From: Gambelia wislizenii | Lineage: Eukaryota; Chordata; Lepidosauria; Squamata; Crotaphytidae | Assembly (NCBI GenBank): GCA_030847615.1 | Contig: JAUMIR010000012.1 | Location: 2,163,501-2,227,500 of the forward strand | Length of the DNA stretch: 64,000 nt | Direction: 5' to 3' | Shown: piece after piece, positions 10,285 through 20,623 of the stretch | Position numbering within the stretch: the stretch's first letter is position 1 | Layout of the letters: every line of letters begins with the position of its first letter | Program-made: the position numbers and the translations under genes | Notes under the pieces: model-generated | Told to the model about the DNA's origin: nothing | Databases searched by the model: none | What the model saw: the letters and a program-made list of their open reading frames with translations, nothing else

Positions 10285-10455
10285 TAAGGTGGCCTAGTGG
10301 TTGGGGTGTTGGTCTAAGCCTCTGGGAGACCCAGGTTCAAATCCTGACTCAGCCATGAAAACTTCACTAGGTGACCTTAGGCAAGTCTCACTCTCTGTGT
10401 ATCAAAGAAAGGCAATAGCAAGCCTCTGATGAATTTCTGCCAAGAAAACCCTCTT
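10285..10455 (+). mobile_element. tRNA-derived CORE/MIR-like SINE, copy 1 of 4
   Basis: Head 'ggtggcctagtggttggggt' (box A-like), box B-like 'ggttcaaatcctgac', then the core 'gtgaccttaggcaagtctc'. Truncated before the usual tail; abuts copy 2. Confidence 0.7.
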
Positions 10456-10464
10456 TTTTTGAGA

Positions 10465-10615
10465 GAGAGAGCATAGTGTAGTTTAAGTGCTGGATCATAA
10501 CTCCTAGAGACCAGGGTTTGACTCCCCATCAGCCACTGAAACCCACTGGGTGGCCTTGGGCATATCACATACTCTCAGCTTCAAAGGATGGCGATGGTGA
10601 ATCACCTCTGAATAT
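10465..10615 (+). mobile_element. CORE/MIR-like SINE, copy 2 of 4
   Basis: 'agcatagtgtagtttaagtg', box B-like 'ggtttgactccccatc', and the core 'tggccttgggcatatcac'. Body lost after about 10615. Confidence 0.7.
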
Positions 10616-10617
10616 AT

Positions 10618-10745
10618 TTTTGGAGACAGCATAGTGTAGGTTTGAGTGTTACAATGACTCTGGGAGACTAGGGTTCAAATCCCTGTTCAGCCATGGAAAC
10701 CCATTGGGTGACCTTGGGCAAGTCACACACTCTCAGCCTCAGAGG
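10618..10745 (+). mobile_element. CORE/MIR-like SINE, copy 3 of 4
   Basis: Same organisation ('ggttcaaatccctgttcagc', 'tgaccttgggcaagtcac'). It breaks at 'agcctcagagg', exactly where CR1 sequence begins. Confidence 0.7.
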
Positions 10746-10843
10746 AATCATAGAATCATAGAGCTGGAAGAGATCCTGAGGGCCATCCAATCCAACCCCC
10801 TGCCATGCAGGTTGACACAATCAAAGCCCTCCCCTGAATAAAA
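10745..10843 (-). mobile_element. CR1 3' end fragment inside the SINE cluster
   Basis: 'aatcatagaatcatagagct' then 'ccatccaatccaaccccctg'. About 100 bp of CR1 tail interrupts copy 3 of the SINE cluster. Confidence 0.75.
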
Positions 10844-10874
10844 CAGCAAACCAATATATCTCTACAATTTTCTA

Positions 10875-11105
10875 CAACCCGTATGGTGTAGCGGTTTGAC
10901 TGTTGGACTAGGAGTTCAGGAGACTAGGGTTCAAATCCCTGCTTAGCCATGGAAACCCACTGGGTGACCTTGGGAAAGTCACACTCTCTCAGCCTCAGAG
11001 GGAGGCAATGGTAGCAAACCTCTTCTGAATAAATCCAAGAAAACCCCATGATATGTTCACCATAGGATCGCCATGAGTCAAATATGACCTGAAGGCACAC
11101 AACTA
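10875..11105 (+). mobile_element. CORE/MIR-like SINE, copy 4 of 4, near full length
   Basis: Most complete copy: box A-like 'gtatggtgtagcggtttgac', box B-like 'gggttcaaatccctgc', core 'tgaccttgggaaagtcac', then the tail 'gccatgagtcaaatatgacc' and 'gaaggcacacaac'. About 230 bp. Confidence 0.75.
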
Positions 11106-11164
11106 ATGTGAATATGGGAAACAATGTGGGTTTTTTGCTGAACCAGGAATGAGCAAAATGCAGT

Positions 11165-11290
11165 TGGGAGGGTCACATTTATTATTTTATTATATTTATT
11201 TATTTATTTATTTATTTATACCCCGCTCTTCAGCCACAAGGCTATCAGAGCGGCTTACAAATTGTTTTAAGCAACAGCTATTTACACATC
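11165..11290 (-). mobile_element. tRNA-SINE tail (family of 41.7 kb)
   Basis: (ATTT)n followed by 'ataccccgctcttcagccac' and 'ggctatcagagcggc' matches the tail of the complete SINE at 41735-41985. Head absent. Confidence 0.5.
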
Positions 11291-11407
11291 TACACTGCGT
11301 TAAAGTTTCCAATGTGTGTTAGCTAATTGTTCTAAACATTCAGTCCTCAGAGGCACAACAATTCTATTTAAAACACAAACTGCCCCACAGCTATCTTATA
11401 TATATTT

Positions 11408-11430
11408 ATGTGTGTGTGTGTGTGTGTATA
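11408..11430. repeat. (TG)n microsatellite
   Basis: About nine TG units within an AT-rich stretch. Confidence 0.8.
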
Positions 11431-11449
11431 AATACCTAACTTATAAATC

Positions 11450-12030
11450 AAAACAGAACTTTAAAAAGGAGTAGAAAAGAGGGGGGGAAAGCAAATAACC
11501 ACAAAACATCAAAAATCAAACCGTACAACAATTAAACAAACCAAAATGCATAAAAGATACATACTCAAATTTTTCTCGTACATATAATTCTACACACACT
11601 ACACCCCTAAAACATGAAATACATACTAAAATGATTTCCTACACCTCCTCTGATGTGATATATTATACAGGTTTAGAACAATGCCCCCTTTTTCTTTTCC
11701 TTTCCTTTTTCTTTTCTGACATTGTTGTCAAAACTGATTTTTAGTTATCATTCCAGCCCTTTAATTGCAGATTCGTCCCATGGAGTTTTTAAGTAGTCTT
11801 ATTACTACTTTCTAGTCTTTCTTAAATGGGTCAATTGTTTGGTTTCTAATTAAACATGTCAAATTGTCTGCTTCCATCAACTCATATATCTTCAAAATCC
11901 AATCTGATATGTCGGGTATTTGTTCCTCTTTCCATTTTTTTGCATAGGTTATTCTTGCCGGAGTAGTCATATATAGAATAATATTTTACTGTATCTATTC
12001 CCTATTTCTTCCTTTGGCATATTTAGCAAG
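11450..12030 (-). mobile_element. L1 LINE ORF2 C-terminus and 3' region
   Basis: On the minus strand about 11815-11970 translates with the L1-like run ARITYAKKWKEEQIPDISDW followed by IYELMEADNLTCLI. Frames are broken by stops. The AT-rich part at left would be the 3' UTR. Confidence 0.6.
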
Positions 12031-12720
12031 TACGCAGCTATCTTGAGCTTGGCCAGCAATGGTCTCCAAGTTCTTCCTCCAGTAACCCAGCTCCTGATGG
12101 ATGGGCTACAACTTAAGACTTCAAAGGACTTCTCCAGCATGCTGAAGCCTCTCTCACAAACAGGTTCAGCACTTTGGAGAGTGCCTTTAAAGTTCGGACT
12201 AAAACCCAGAACGGATTCGATCGGAAAGCCAGCGGCTGCCACTGAAATGATTTCAGCACATCTTTAGCATCATGTAAAGGTAACAGTTGTGAAGGTAGTT
12301 TAGGAAGAAATAGAGAGAGAACATGGCATTTCTAGTTTCAGTGGGTCTGCTGTTTGGCTAAGTGAGGATCCAGGCCAAAAGGAATCCTCTCTCCAGGAAA
12401 GCTTTTTCCTCCTATTTCCTTGCAGTTTTTAGGGAAAATGGAAAGAGTTCATTCTTTTACAGGGACCTCTTGAGAAGGGTTTAACTTCTACTTGCTTTGC
12501 TTTCTTTTACAACTGCAATGTATAATTGGTTCATCAGCTAAACATATTTTGACCAACGGAAAGGGTGCTGCCAATTTAACCTGGCAATGGGCTTACCTCT
12601 AAAAACAAAAACCGTGTTTCGTGCAAGCTCATATTAAAAACAGCTGGAGGGAAAGGCCAGGCTAGAATCGTTTGTTGGCATTCCGCTTGGGAGTGGTGTC
12701 TTCATAAGTGGAAGACCGAT
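12031..12720. other. Unassigned stretch with one dispersed repeat box
   Basis: Bases 12165-12240 hold 'ctttaaagttcggactaaaa', the box shared with 1.66 and 56.46 kb. The remainder is unassigned. Confidence 0.25.
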
Positions 12721-12724
12721 ATTG

Positions 12725-12925
12725 TTTCTGTTGTTGTGTGCCTTCAAGTCATTTCCAACTTATGGTGACTCTAAGGTGAACCTATCATGGGGTTTTGTGA
12801 GGCTGAGAGTGTGTGACTTGCCCAAGGTCACCCAGTGAGTTTCCATGGCTGAGCAGGGATTCAAACCCTGGTTTCCAGAGTCGTAGTCTAACACTGAAAC
12901 CACTATGCCACACTGGCTCCTAGGA
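12725..12925 (-). mobile_element. CORE/MIR-like SINE, minus orientation
   Basis: Reads from the tail 'ttgttgtgtgccttcaagtc', through the core 'gtgacttgcccaaggtcacc', box B complement 'gggattcaaaccctgg', to the head complement 'aaaccactatgccacactgg'. About 200 bp, close to full length. Confidence 0.75.
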
Positions 12926-12927
12926 AG

Positions 12928-13300
12928 ACAAACATACCCTCCAACATTTCACAGATGAAAACTGGGAACATGTAGCCGAACAACATTAGAGTGTGGTCAA
13001 GCTGGCAAAGGTATGAATGAGGAAGGACGGACAAGCTAGGTGAGGCTGCAGCAGGTTGCTTTTGCCTGAGTTGACTGAGAAGGGCAAGATTCCACCCTTT
13101 CCTCCCTTCTCCCTCAGAGTGCAAACTATTTTTGAGTTCTCCTTGCAGCAATGAAAGTAAAGAGAATACAAAAGGGCAAAGAGAGGAGAGAAAAGAAGAC
13201 ATTTTAAAAGCAGTTCATTACTTTTGCCACCTGGGACATAGGCTGATGTTACTTGGCTATGTGTGTTCCAGTTTTCACCTCTGAAATGTTGGATGGGTTG
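12928..13300 (-). mobile_element. 'ATACCCTCCAAC' MITE with a duplicated end
   Basis: Starts 'ataccctccaacatttc', contains 'gctgcagcaggttgcttttg' and 'aagacattttaaaagc'. A further piece ('acttggctatgtgtgttcc', 'gaaatgttggatggg') follows in opposite orientation, so two copies or a rearranged copy abut. Confidence 0.6.
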
Positions 13301-13367
13301 CAGGCGAAGTACTTTTATTCAGGTGGGTTTTAGGCATTTGAATAGCTGCAGATGAAGGAACTTAATA

Positions 13368-14063
13368 GAATCATAGAGTTGGAAGAGACTTCCAAGGGCC
13401 ATCTAGTCCAACCCCCTTCCATGCAGGAATACCCAGTCAAAGCATTCCTGACAGATGGCCACCTGGCCTCTACTCCAAAACAATTTCAGCACCATGGAGA
13501 GCTCATAGAACCATAGAGTTGAAGAGACCTCCAAGGGCCATCTAGTCCAACCCCCTTCCATGCAGGAATACCCAGTCAAAGCATTCCCAACAGATGGCCA
13601 TCCATTTGGCCTCTAGTCCAAAACAATTTTAGCACCATGGAGAGCTCATAGAACCATAGAGTTGAAGAGACCTCCAAGGGCCATCTAGTCCAACCCCTTG
13701 CCACGCAGGAATACCCAATCAAAGAATTCCCAATGACAGATGGTCATCCAACCTCTCTTTAAAAACCTCTAAAGAAGGAGACACTAACACCACACTCCCA
13801 GGCAGCAGCGGATTGCACTTCCAAATAGCTCTTACCGTCAGGAATTTCTTCCTAATGTTTAGGTGGAATCTCTTTTCCTGGAGTTTGAACCCATTGCTCC
13901 GGGTCCTAGTCTCTGGAGCAGCAGAAAACAAGCTTGCTCCATCCTCTGTATGGCATCCTTTCAAATATTTAAATGTGGCCATCATATCACCTCTCCACCT
14001 TCTCTTCCCCAGGCTAAACATACCCAGCTCCCTAAGCCACTCCTCATAGGGCATGGAGAGGAC
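13368..14063 (-). mobile_element. CR1 LINE with triplicated 3' end
   Basis: The CR1 tail segment is present three times in tandem, starting at 13371, 13511 and 13654 (spacing 140 and 143 bp), each with 'caagggccatctagtccaac' and separated by 'aacaattt(c/t)agcaccatgg'. The third continues into RT sequence: the minus frame 13719-14117 shows EEWLRELGMFSLGKRRWRGD and EDGASLFSAAPETRTRSNGF. Confidence 0.85.
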
Positions 14064-14944
14064 TTTACTTTTTCCCCTGGTATGTGTGACTTTCACCAAT
14101 TGAAACCCAGTTGCCATTTTACTATCCGCCTCAGTTTAATTGCTCACTTCCTTGTGTTCTTTGTTTATCTGTTTTTAAAAAATCATATTCTCTGCTGCCT
14201 TGGGCCTCAGGTTTTGAAGGAAGGCGGGACAGAAAATAAAGAAGTCCCAAGTCTATCTGAAGTGTCAATTGCCCAAGTCTGTTGTTGGTGTGATAGAAAC
14301 CAGATCCCATCATGGCTGCAAAAGAGGATGTTTCTCCACCCTCTGGAGCCCGTTTCCTTCCCTGTTCAGTCTTACAATGTTTATGTCTGTGTGGGTTATA
14401 AATCACCTTTGACTATGCTTACTGAAATGTTCATGGTCAGGCCAATGAAAGAGATGGGCCACCATAAAATATACCTGCAATAAGCCAAGCATGATGAGGC
14501 AAATATAGATGGAGGTGTAATTTTTCCTCCTGCTCTTATCTATACACAATGTGGCTTCTGTTTACACTGGTGTTCCTTTAACTGTCTCCTTTCAAAACAC
14601 CCAGGGATCTCTGGGCATGGGCTTAAATTCCTCAATACCCATGAATGAAGGGATGTGTATATTTTAACTGTTCTGCAGTGGAGAATTTGCCTTAAGTACT
14701 GCAAGTCCCATAAATAGTCTTGATTCTATCAACTTGACATGTTTCTCTCCTCCTTCCCTCCCTCCCCATTTTTCTCTCCTCTTATTGTCTTCAGCTTCAG
14801 GGAGAGGCATCCCAAATCGTCTGAAAAGTTGGGTTGTGTAGCTGTAGGTTCTTTACTTTCACTGCTGGGTATCCTTGCCCCAAATAATGGTGTGATTGGG
14901 ATTAGGGATATCCTATTAAGGAGATGAGGACAATGTTAAGAGGG
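14064..14944. other. Unassigned stretch
   Basis: No repeat family recognised; the 206-codon plus frame starting at 13863 is mostly antisense CR1 at its start. Sequence from 14500 on is ordinary AT-rich DNA. Confidence 0.25.
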
Positions 14945-15035
14945 TTCTGAAATTATAATAAATAATAGTTTGTAGTTGAATTGTGTACACCTTTCAAAAC
15001 TGCTGTAATGGTGTATGTTACACTGGGCCAGCTAG
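14945..15035 (+). mobile_element. Helitron-like 3' end
   Basis: 'gtttgtagttgaattgtg' and 'acacctttcaaaac' match the 3' segments at 50.32 and 54.42 kb. It ends 'gccagctag' followed by T, the CTAG|T end expected of a Helitron. The 5' part is absent. Confidence 0.45.
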
Positions 15036-15135
15036 TTTAAAAAAATAATAATCCAGGATTAGAAAATTGTCAGTGAGAAGCTTTACATGAAACACTACAT
15101 CCCCCAGCTATCCGAACTCGGCAGGGAAGGACCTA

Positions 15136-15994
15136 CAGTTGTCCCTCCGTATCCACGGATTTGGTATCCACAGATTTAAGTATTCACGGCTTGAAAATTT
15201 TCTTTAAAAAATAATAATCCAAAAGGCAAAGCTTGATTTTGCCATCTTATAGAAGGGACACCATTTTGCTATGCCATTGTACTGTCTATTCTCCTTTATG
15301 GGTCTGAAACGTGGGTCACCTATCGCCACCACTTACGACTCCTCGAACGCTTCTATCAGCGTTGTCTATGCACAATCCTAAATATACACTGGACTGACTA
15401 TGTGATGAATGTTGCTGTCCTTGAGCAAGCAGGGATCACCAGCATTGAGGCCATGATATTGAGAACACAGCTGCGCTGGGCAGGGCATGTTTCTAGGATG
15501 GAGGACCATCGCCTCCCAAAAATAGTACTCTACGGTGAACTCGCCATGGGTCAGCGTAAGAGGGGCGCTCCAAAAAAGCGATACAAAAACTCCCTGAAAC
15601 AGCATCTCAGGCTCGGCCAAATTGATCACCAACAGTGGTCCACCCTGGCCTCACATCGGGAGGCATGGAGACGCACTATCCACAATGCTGCAGCCTTATT
15701 TGAGAACTCACGCCGAACAAGTCTTGAAGAGAAACGACAACGCAGAAAGAATCACAACCCAAAAACATCACCCAAGGAGACCTTCTGCTGTGCTTTTTGC
15801 AACCGGACTTGTCTATCTCGGATTGGCCTTTTCAGTCATTAGCCTTGCAGAAAGCGTGGGATGAGTCCTTCCTGAATCTTCATTTGCGAAGAAAAGCCAG
15901 ATAGAGAGCATAGAATGGGACTTGAGTATTCACAGATTTTGGTATCCACGGGCGGTCCTGGAACCAAACCCCAGCGAATATGAAGGGACAACTG
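15136..15994. mobile_element. TA-flanked Tigger-like MITE split by a LINE
   Basis: Ends are CAGTTGTCCCTCC and the complementary 'gaagggacaactg', flanked by TA at 15134-15135 and 15995-15996. The interior is interrupted by a LINE fragment at about 15275-15908. Without it the element would be about 225 bp, like the 38.9-kb copy. Confidence 0.75.
15275..15908 (+). pseudogene. LINE fragment, RT C-terminus with zinc-finger-like end
   Basis: Encodes LYGSETWVTYRHHLRLLER, then an open frame 15402-15842 with RWAGHVSRMEDHRLPKIV, QRKRGAPKKRY and a terminal CAFCNRTCLSRIGLFSH finger-like segment. RT C-terminus of a non-LTR retrotransposon; I cannot assign the clade (RTE-like or related). 5' truncated; the finger is cut by a stop at 15841. 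Confidence 0.75.
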
Positions 15995-16004
15995 TAATTA
16001 ATCC

Positions 16005-16262
16005 TGTGTCCTCCCATTTTTGCAGATGCTTTTAAAATGTCGAGGGTGCAAAAATCCCCTGCACTCCATTATATCTGCAGAGGGGGGGAAAGGAAAGGAG
16101 GGAACAGACTCTCACCCTTCCCAGTAGACTCAGGCCAAAGCAATCCACTGCTGCCTCTCCTAGCTTGTGTGTTCTTCCTCATTAATAACTTTTGCCATCT
16201 TGACCACACTCTGATGTTCCTCGGCTGCATGTGTCCCAGTTTGCATTTGTAAAAGCTGGAGG
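16005..16262 (+). mobile_element. 'ATACCCTCCAAC' MITE, partial
   Basis: 'cttttaaaatgtcgagg', 'ctgctgcctctcctagcttg' and the right end 'aaaagctggagggta'. Left terminus decayed. Confidence 0.55.
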
Positions 16263-17280
16263 GTAGGGCACTGTTTCAGGCTTCCTCTCTCTGCCCAGCT
16301 ATCCATTTGTCCCTGTTCTCCACACACACCCAACCCCTGCTCGGATTCATTTATCTTGGCCAGAGCTGGAATTATCTCTTTTGGATCCTTGCCTGGGGTT
16401 TCAGCCCTCAATCTTTTTTTACTCTGCTGAGATTCCTCCATCCTTATCTTCCAAAGACTACAGATGTTCCTTGGCAATTTGACTCCTTCAAATCTGCAGC
16501 TCCAAAAAGCCTGTACCTTTTTACTGCAGACCTGCATTGGGACAAACAATGCGGCTCCACATTCCTCAGGCAATGTGGCCCATGAATAGGAGAGCCAGTC
16601 CCATCAGCATGCTGTTAAGAGACTCTTCTTCCCCGTGGCCTGGCCCATATTTCTTGTTTTACAATGAGCAGCTGGCCTCTGTCTGGTCATAAGTCAAGCA
16701 ACTGCCTCCTCCATCCTATTAATATCTTTCTTTTAGGCATATTTTTTGGTGAATAATGGGCCCCTTTCCCTTGACCGTTGCCCTTTCTCTGCACATTACA
16801 TTTTGAGAAGAAAACATCTTTCCAAAGGCCAGAGAAGAGTCGGGAAAGAAACTCCATTTGTTGGACAAGTAAAGAACATAGATCACAATCCAAAGATGTA
16901 TCTCTTTATCACTTTAGTAGAACTGGGCCTTTTCCCATCTTTTCCTCAGCCTGCAGGTCCAAAAAGTCCCCCCAGATCTCGAAAGTAGTTTTTAAGGTGC
17001 AAGCTATGCTACAGAAGGAAGATGGGATTACAGATTTTGCTAGAAGGAGTGGGTTCCAGAAAAAGTACGGTATATAGGTCACCTGCCATATCCATGGAGG
17101 ATATGTTCCCAGACTTATCATGAATACTTGAATATCTGATGTGGGTTCCAAGCTGGGATAGTCTTGCATCCCTTCCAATTCGGAGGGAGAACCTGAGTTC
17201 AGAAGGGGAAGGGAGAAACGGTAGTTAAGAAGGAAAGAAAGGAAAGTGGAAGAAAAGGGAATGAAAAAGGAATAGGTTAA
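16263..17280. other. Apparently single-copy stretch
   Basis: Mixed-composition sequence with no recognised repeat until about 17060-17180, where 'catatccatggaggatatg' suggests a decayed Tigger-like MITE. Frames of 60-137 codons on both strands show no family motifs. Confidence 0.25.
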
Positions 17281-17284
17281 ATGA

Positions 17285-17596
17285 ATGATTTAACCTGTTT
17301 AAGTGTTTGAAGGGGTGTCACATTGAGGATGGAGCAAGCTTATTTTCTGCTGCTCCAGAAGCTAGAACACGGAACAATGGATGCAAGCTCCAGGAAAAGA
17401 GATTGCACCTCAACATTAGGAGGAACTTTTTGACATTAAGAACTGTTGTGGGGTCTCCTTCCTTGGAGGTCTTTAAACAGAGGCTGGATGGACTTCTCTC
17501 AGGGATGCTTTGATTGTGTGTTCCTGCATGGCAGGGGGTTGGACTGGATGGCCCTTGGGGTCTCTTCCAACTCTACAATTCTATGATTCTATGATT
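17285..17596 (+). mobile_element. CR1 3' portion with complete tail
   Basis: Open frame 17307-17513 reads EDGASLFSAAPEARTRNNGC, then SPSLEVFKQRLDGLLSGML, the normal CR1 C-terminus. The 3' tail ends 'attctatgattctatgattc', the family's terminal microsatellite. Confidence 0.85.
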
Positions 17597-17597
17597 C

Positions 17598-17732
17598 TAA
17601 GTCCAGATAATAGCCAACCCCATAGAATCATACTGGAATGCCTAGGAAATGCCCAGAAAGGTCACCTCTCTAGGCATCTCCAGTGCAGCTCTATGGTAAC
17701 TTCTGGCAGAACTTCCAGGGGGGCAACCCGTA
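17598..17732. mobile_element. TA-family MITE fragment with satellite-like core
   Basis: 'catagaatcatactggaatg', 'cctaggaaatgcc', 'cacctctctaggcatctcca' and 'cagctctatggtaac' are the self-complementary arms seen in the 36-kb satellite unit. The right end is 'gggggcaacccgta'. Confidence 0.5.
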
Positions 17733-17879
17733 CTTAGAACTTGGCTGTAAAAACTAGAGCAGCCTCCCAAATATGTCCGCTGAAGCTGCTAGTCCACAAT
17801 ATATCCCAGTCACTTCACCACCCACAGATGCCTCGTGCATGTATGTCTTTAAATATCGTCATCCTACTTAATATATCAA

Positions 17880-18845
17880 GGGCAGCCCTTGTTGCCCACA
17901 CAGAAGCGGCTCTGCGGTGCCTAACATCCTGTTCACAACAGCTGCAGAGCTGTTTGGGCTGGAAGTCAACCTGAAGAAAACAGAAGTTCTTTACCAGCCT
18001 GCACCACAGGACGAACACCACCATCCCCACATTGCCATCGGCAAATCAGTGCTCAAGTCCGTTCAGCAGTTTACCTACCTGGGAAGCATCATCTCCTCAG
18101 ATGCCAAGATTGACAAAGAGATCGATCACAGATTAGCAAAGGCATATAGTGCATTTGGAAGACTTCACAAAAGAGTCTGGAGCAATAAACACCTGAGGCA
18201 AAGCACAAAAATCAGTGTGTATAGAGCCATCGTACTGTCTATCCTCCTTTATGGATCTGAAACATGGGTCACCTATCGCCACCACCTACGACTCCTCGAG
18301 CGCTTTCATCAGCGCTGTCTACGCACAATCCTAAATATACACTGGACTGACTATGAGACGAATGTTGCTGTCCTTGAGCAAGCAGAGATCACCAGCATGG
18401 AGGCCATGATATTGAGAACGCAGCTGCGCTGGGCAGGGCACGTTTCTAGGATGGAGGACTATCACCTCCCAAAAATTGTACCCTACGGTGAACTTGCCAC
18501 GGGTCAGCGTAAGAGGGGTGCTCCAAAAAAGTGATACAAGGACTCCCTGAAACAACATCTCAGGCTCGGCCAAATTGATCACCAACAATGGTCCGCCCTG
18601 GCCTCACATCGGGAGGCATGGAGACGCACTATCCACAATGCTGCAGCCTTATTTGAGAACTCACGCCGAACAAGTCTTGAAGAGAAATGAATAGCAGAAA
18701 GAATAGCAACCCAAAAACATCACTCAAGGAGACCTTCTGCTGTGCTTTCTGCAACCGGACTTGTCTATCTTGGATTGGCCTTTTTAGTCATCAGCGCGCT
18801 TGCAGAAAATCTTCGTTTGCGACGAGAAGCCAGAGAGAGACTTAA
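17880..18845 (+). pseudogene. LINE RT fragment, longest plus-strand copy
   Basis: Begins after the RT catalytic region (AALVAHTEAALRCLTSC) and continues in the 17917-18534 frame with TYLGSIISSDAKIDKEIDHR, RAIVLSILLYGSETWVTYRH and RWAGHVSRMEDYHL. The frame ends in a TGA inside GAPKK; sequence homologous to other copies continues to 'tgcgacgagaagccagag'. 5' truncated and frameshifted. Confidence 0.8.
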
Positions 18846-18936
18846 TATATATTATATTACATATTGTATCCTTGCAAAATTGTGTAGACTAGGACAATGC
18901 AAAGAAGGAGATGGAGAAGCAATATGATAGCACACC

Positions 18937-19305
18937 CTCCAGACCGTCCCAGTTTGGCAGGTCCAGTCCTGATTAATTCTTTGCTCTCCCATTTTTTCAG
19001 CTGCCATTAAAGTGTCCCGATTTCTGTCTCTTCCTCCTACTTTCCCTCTTTGTCCTCAGCTTTCTTCAGCTGCTGCAAACTGCATTCTCAGAGCTAAAGT
19101 AGCTTGCAGTCAATTAACTCTGCTGGTGGAGAAAAGAGGGGGGAACAGACTCTTGCCCTTCCCAGGGTGTACAAGCAAAAGCAAACTGCTGCAGCCTCTC
19201 CTAGCTTGTCTGCTCTTTGTTGCTAATAGCTTTTGCCATCTTGATAGCACTCCAATGTCACTTGGCCACACAGGACATTCCAGTTTTCATTTGTGAAGTG
19301 TTGGA
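18937..19305 (+). mobile_element. 'ATACCCTCCAAC' MITE, near full length
   Basis: Both ends are visible ('acaccctccagaccgtccc' and 'aagtgttggagg'), about 369 bp apart. Core 'gcaaactgctgcagcctctc' is intact. It is one of the few copies with both ends, together with those at 3.9 and 27.2 kb. Confidence 0.65.
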
Positions 19306-19309
19306 GGAT

Positions 19310-19648
19310 GTAATGGTCACCATCTTTAGAGATCTAAAGGAAGGACAAGTAGAAGATGGAGCCAGCTTGCTTTCTGCTTTTCCAGAGACTAGGACACAGA
19401 GCAATGGATTCAAATGACAAGAAAGAGGATTCTACGTAAATATTAGGAAGAGATTCCTGACGGAAAGAGCTGTGAAATAGTGAAATGAATTGCCTTGGAG
19501 GGTGGTTGACTCTCCTCCTTTGAAGGTCTTTAATTGCAGTTGGGTGGCCATCTCTCAAGAATGCCTTAGCTGTGTATTTCTGCATGGCAGGGAGTTGGAC
19601 TAGATAGCCTTTGGTGTACCTTCCAGTCCTATGAGCCTATGATTCTGC
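19310..19648 (+). mobile_element. CR1 3' portion, diverged
   Basis: 'gatggagccagcttgctttc' (EDGASLLSA), 'actaggacacagagcaatgg', then the tail 'gttggactagatagcctttg'. Older than the 17.3-kb copy, with several indels. Confidence 0.75.
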
Positions 19649-19649
19649 G

Positions 19650-19770
19650 GTTAGAGTTGGGAATCCTGAAGGCCTCTGAATGTTGTCAGACTGCAGCTTC
19701 CATCAGCCATAGCCAGCATGGCCAATGGTGAAGAATGCTGGGACCTGCAATCCTACAGCATCTAGAGAGC
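19650..19770. repeat. Palindromic hAT-like MITE remnant
   Basis: 'agactgcagcttccatcagc' faces 'gaagaatgctgggacctgc' with 'gccagcatggccaatgg' between; the outer ends 'aggcctctgaatg' and 'catctagagagcct' are loosely complementary. Confidence 0.4.
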
Positions 19771-19779
19771 CTCATGGGC

Positions 19780-20070
19780 CATACCTTCATACACAATGTT
19801 AAAAGAAATCAACAGCAAAGAGAATACAGGTTTTGGTGCATCCACTGCCCTCCCCCCCAGATTTTGCTGCCATTGCCGTTGGGAAAATAAGAAATCTGGC
19901 AAAATGAGACACCATCCATTTGTCCCCATCACCAGCGATCACTGCCTGAAGCCTTTGCAAAATGGATACTCCGCTGGAATATAATAATTGTACGAGTTAC
20001 ATCTTCTCATGTCAAAGTAGTTTTAACATTTTCCCTTGTGATGTTTGACTTCCAGCTTGTAGCATTCACC
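19780..20070. other. Non-repetitive stretch
   Basis: No recognised repeat. Possible conserved non-coding DNA, but this cannot be tested here. Confidence 0.2.
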
Positions 20071-20072
20071 AG

Positions 20073-20074
<2 letters not shown>

Positions 20075-20114
<40 letters not shown>
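20075..20114. repeat. (CA)n microsatellite
   Basis: About twenty CA units. An imperfect TG-rich tract lies 80 bp downstream. Confidence 0.9.
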
Positions 20115-20194
20115 CTCTGGGAAATGAGAGAGGGTGACATTTCAAAATTTCGCTGTCTCACATCAAAGGAGATGGCTTACCTGGAAATGCGGTC

Positions 20195-20250
20195 CGGTCT
20201 GGCGTGTGTGTGTGTGTCCGTGTGCATGTGTATGTGTGTGTGTCTTGTGT
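20195..20250. repeat. Imperfect (TG)n tract
   Basis: TG repeats interrupted by 'tccgtgtgcatgtgtatg'. Translates as Cys/Val-rich frames that are not genes. Confidence 0.75.
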
Positions 20251-20620
20251 CTTCCCCTGGTCTCTGGGAAGATTTTTGACACTCACGTGCAGGGATCAAA
20301 ATGTCCAAGGAGAGGAGGAAGAGATGGACATGTGCCTGCCTGAGTCTATGTTGGGTGGAGGAGAGAAGGAATCATTAATGGGTTCAGAGAGGTTACTATG
20401 GGAGCCTGTTGCTAATGAATCTCTGGGGTTTCCTTTTCCCCCTTTATATTTATTTATTTAGTACACTGACACAGCTTTTAAAAAGCATGCAACCCAGTGC
20501 CGGCAAGTTTCCTAGGAATCACGTTGCCATGGGAACCCCAGTCACTAAAAATCCAAGCTGGTTACACCCACAGGCAGCCAGATGGAAGCTCAGGTTATGC
20601 AGTTGGACGGGGAGGCCTCT
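20251..20620. other. Unassigned stretch
   Basis: No repeat or exon recognised. 'acgttgccatgggaacc' at about 20521 resembles an X-box with one half-site degenerate. Confidence 0.2.
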
Positions 20621-20623
20621 TTC

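Noticed and set aside
13863..14483. 206-codon plus-strand frame
   Set aside because: Its first third is antisense to CR1, and the rest has no motif.
20134..20343. Cys/Val-rich small protein
   Set aside because: It is a translated (TG)n tract.
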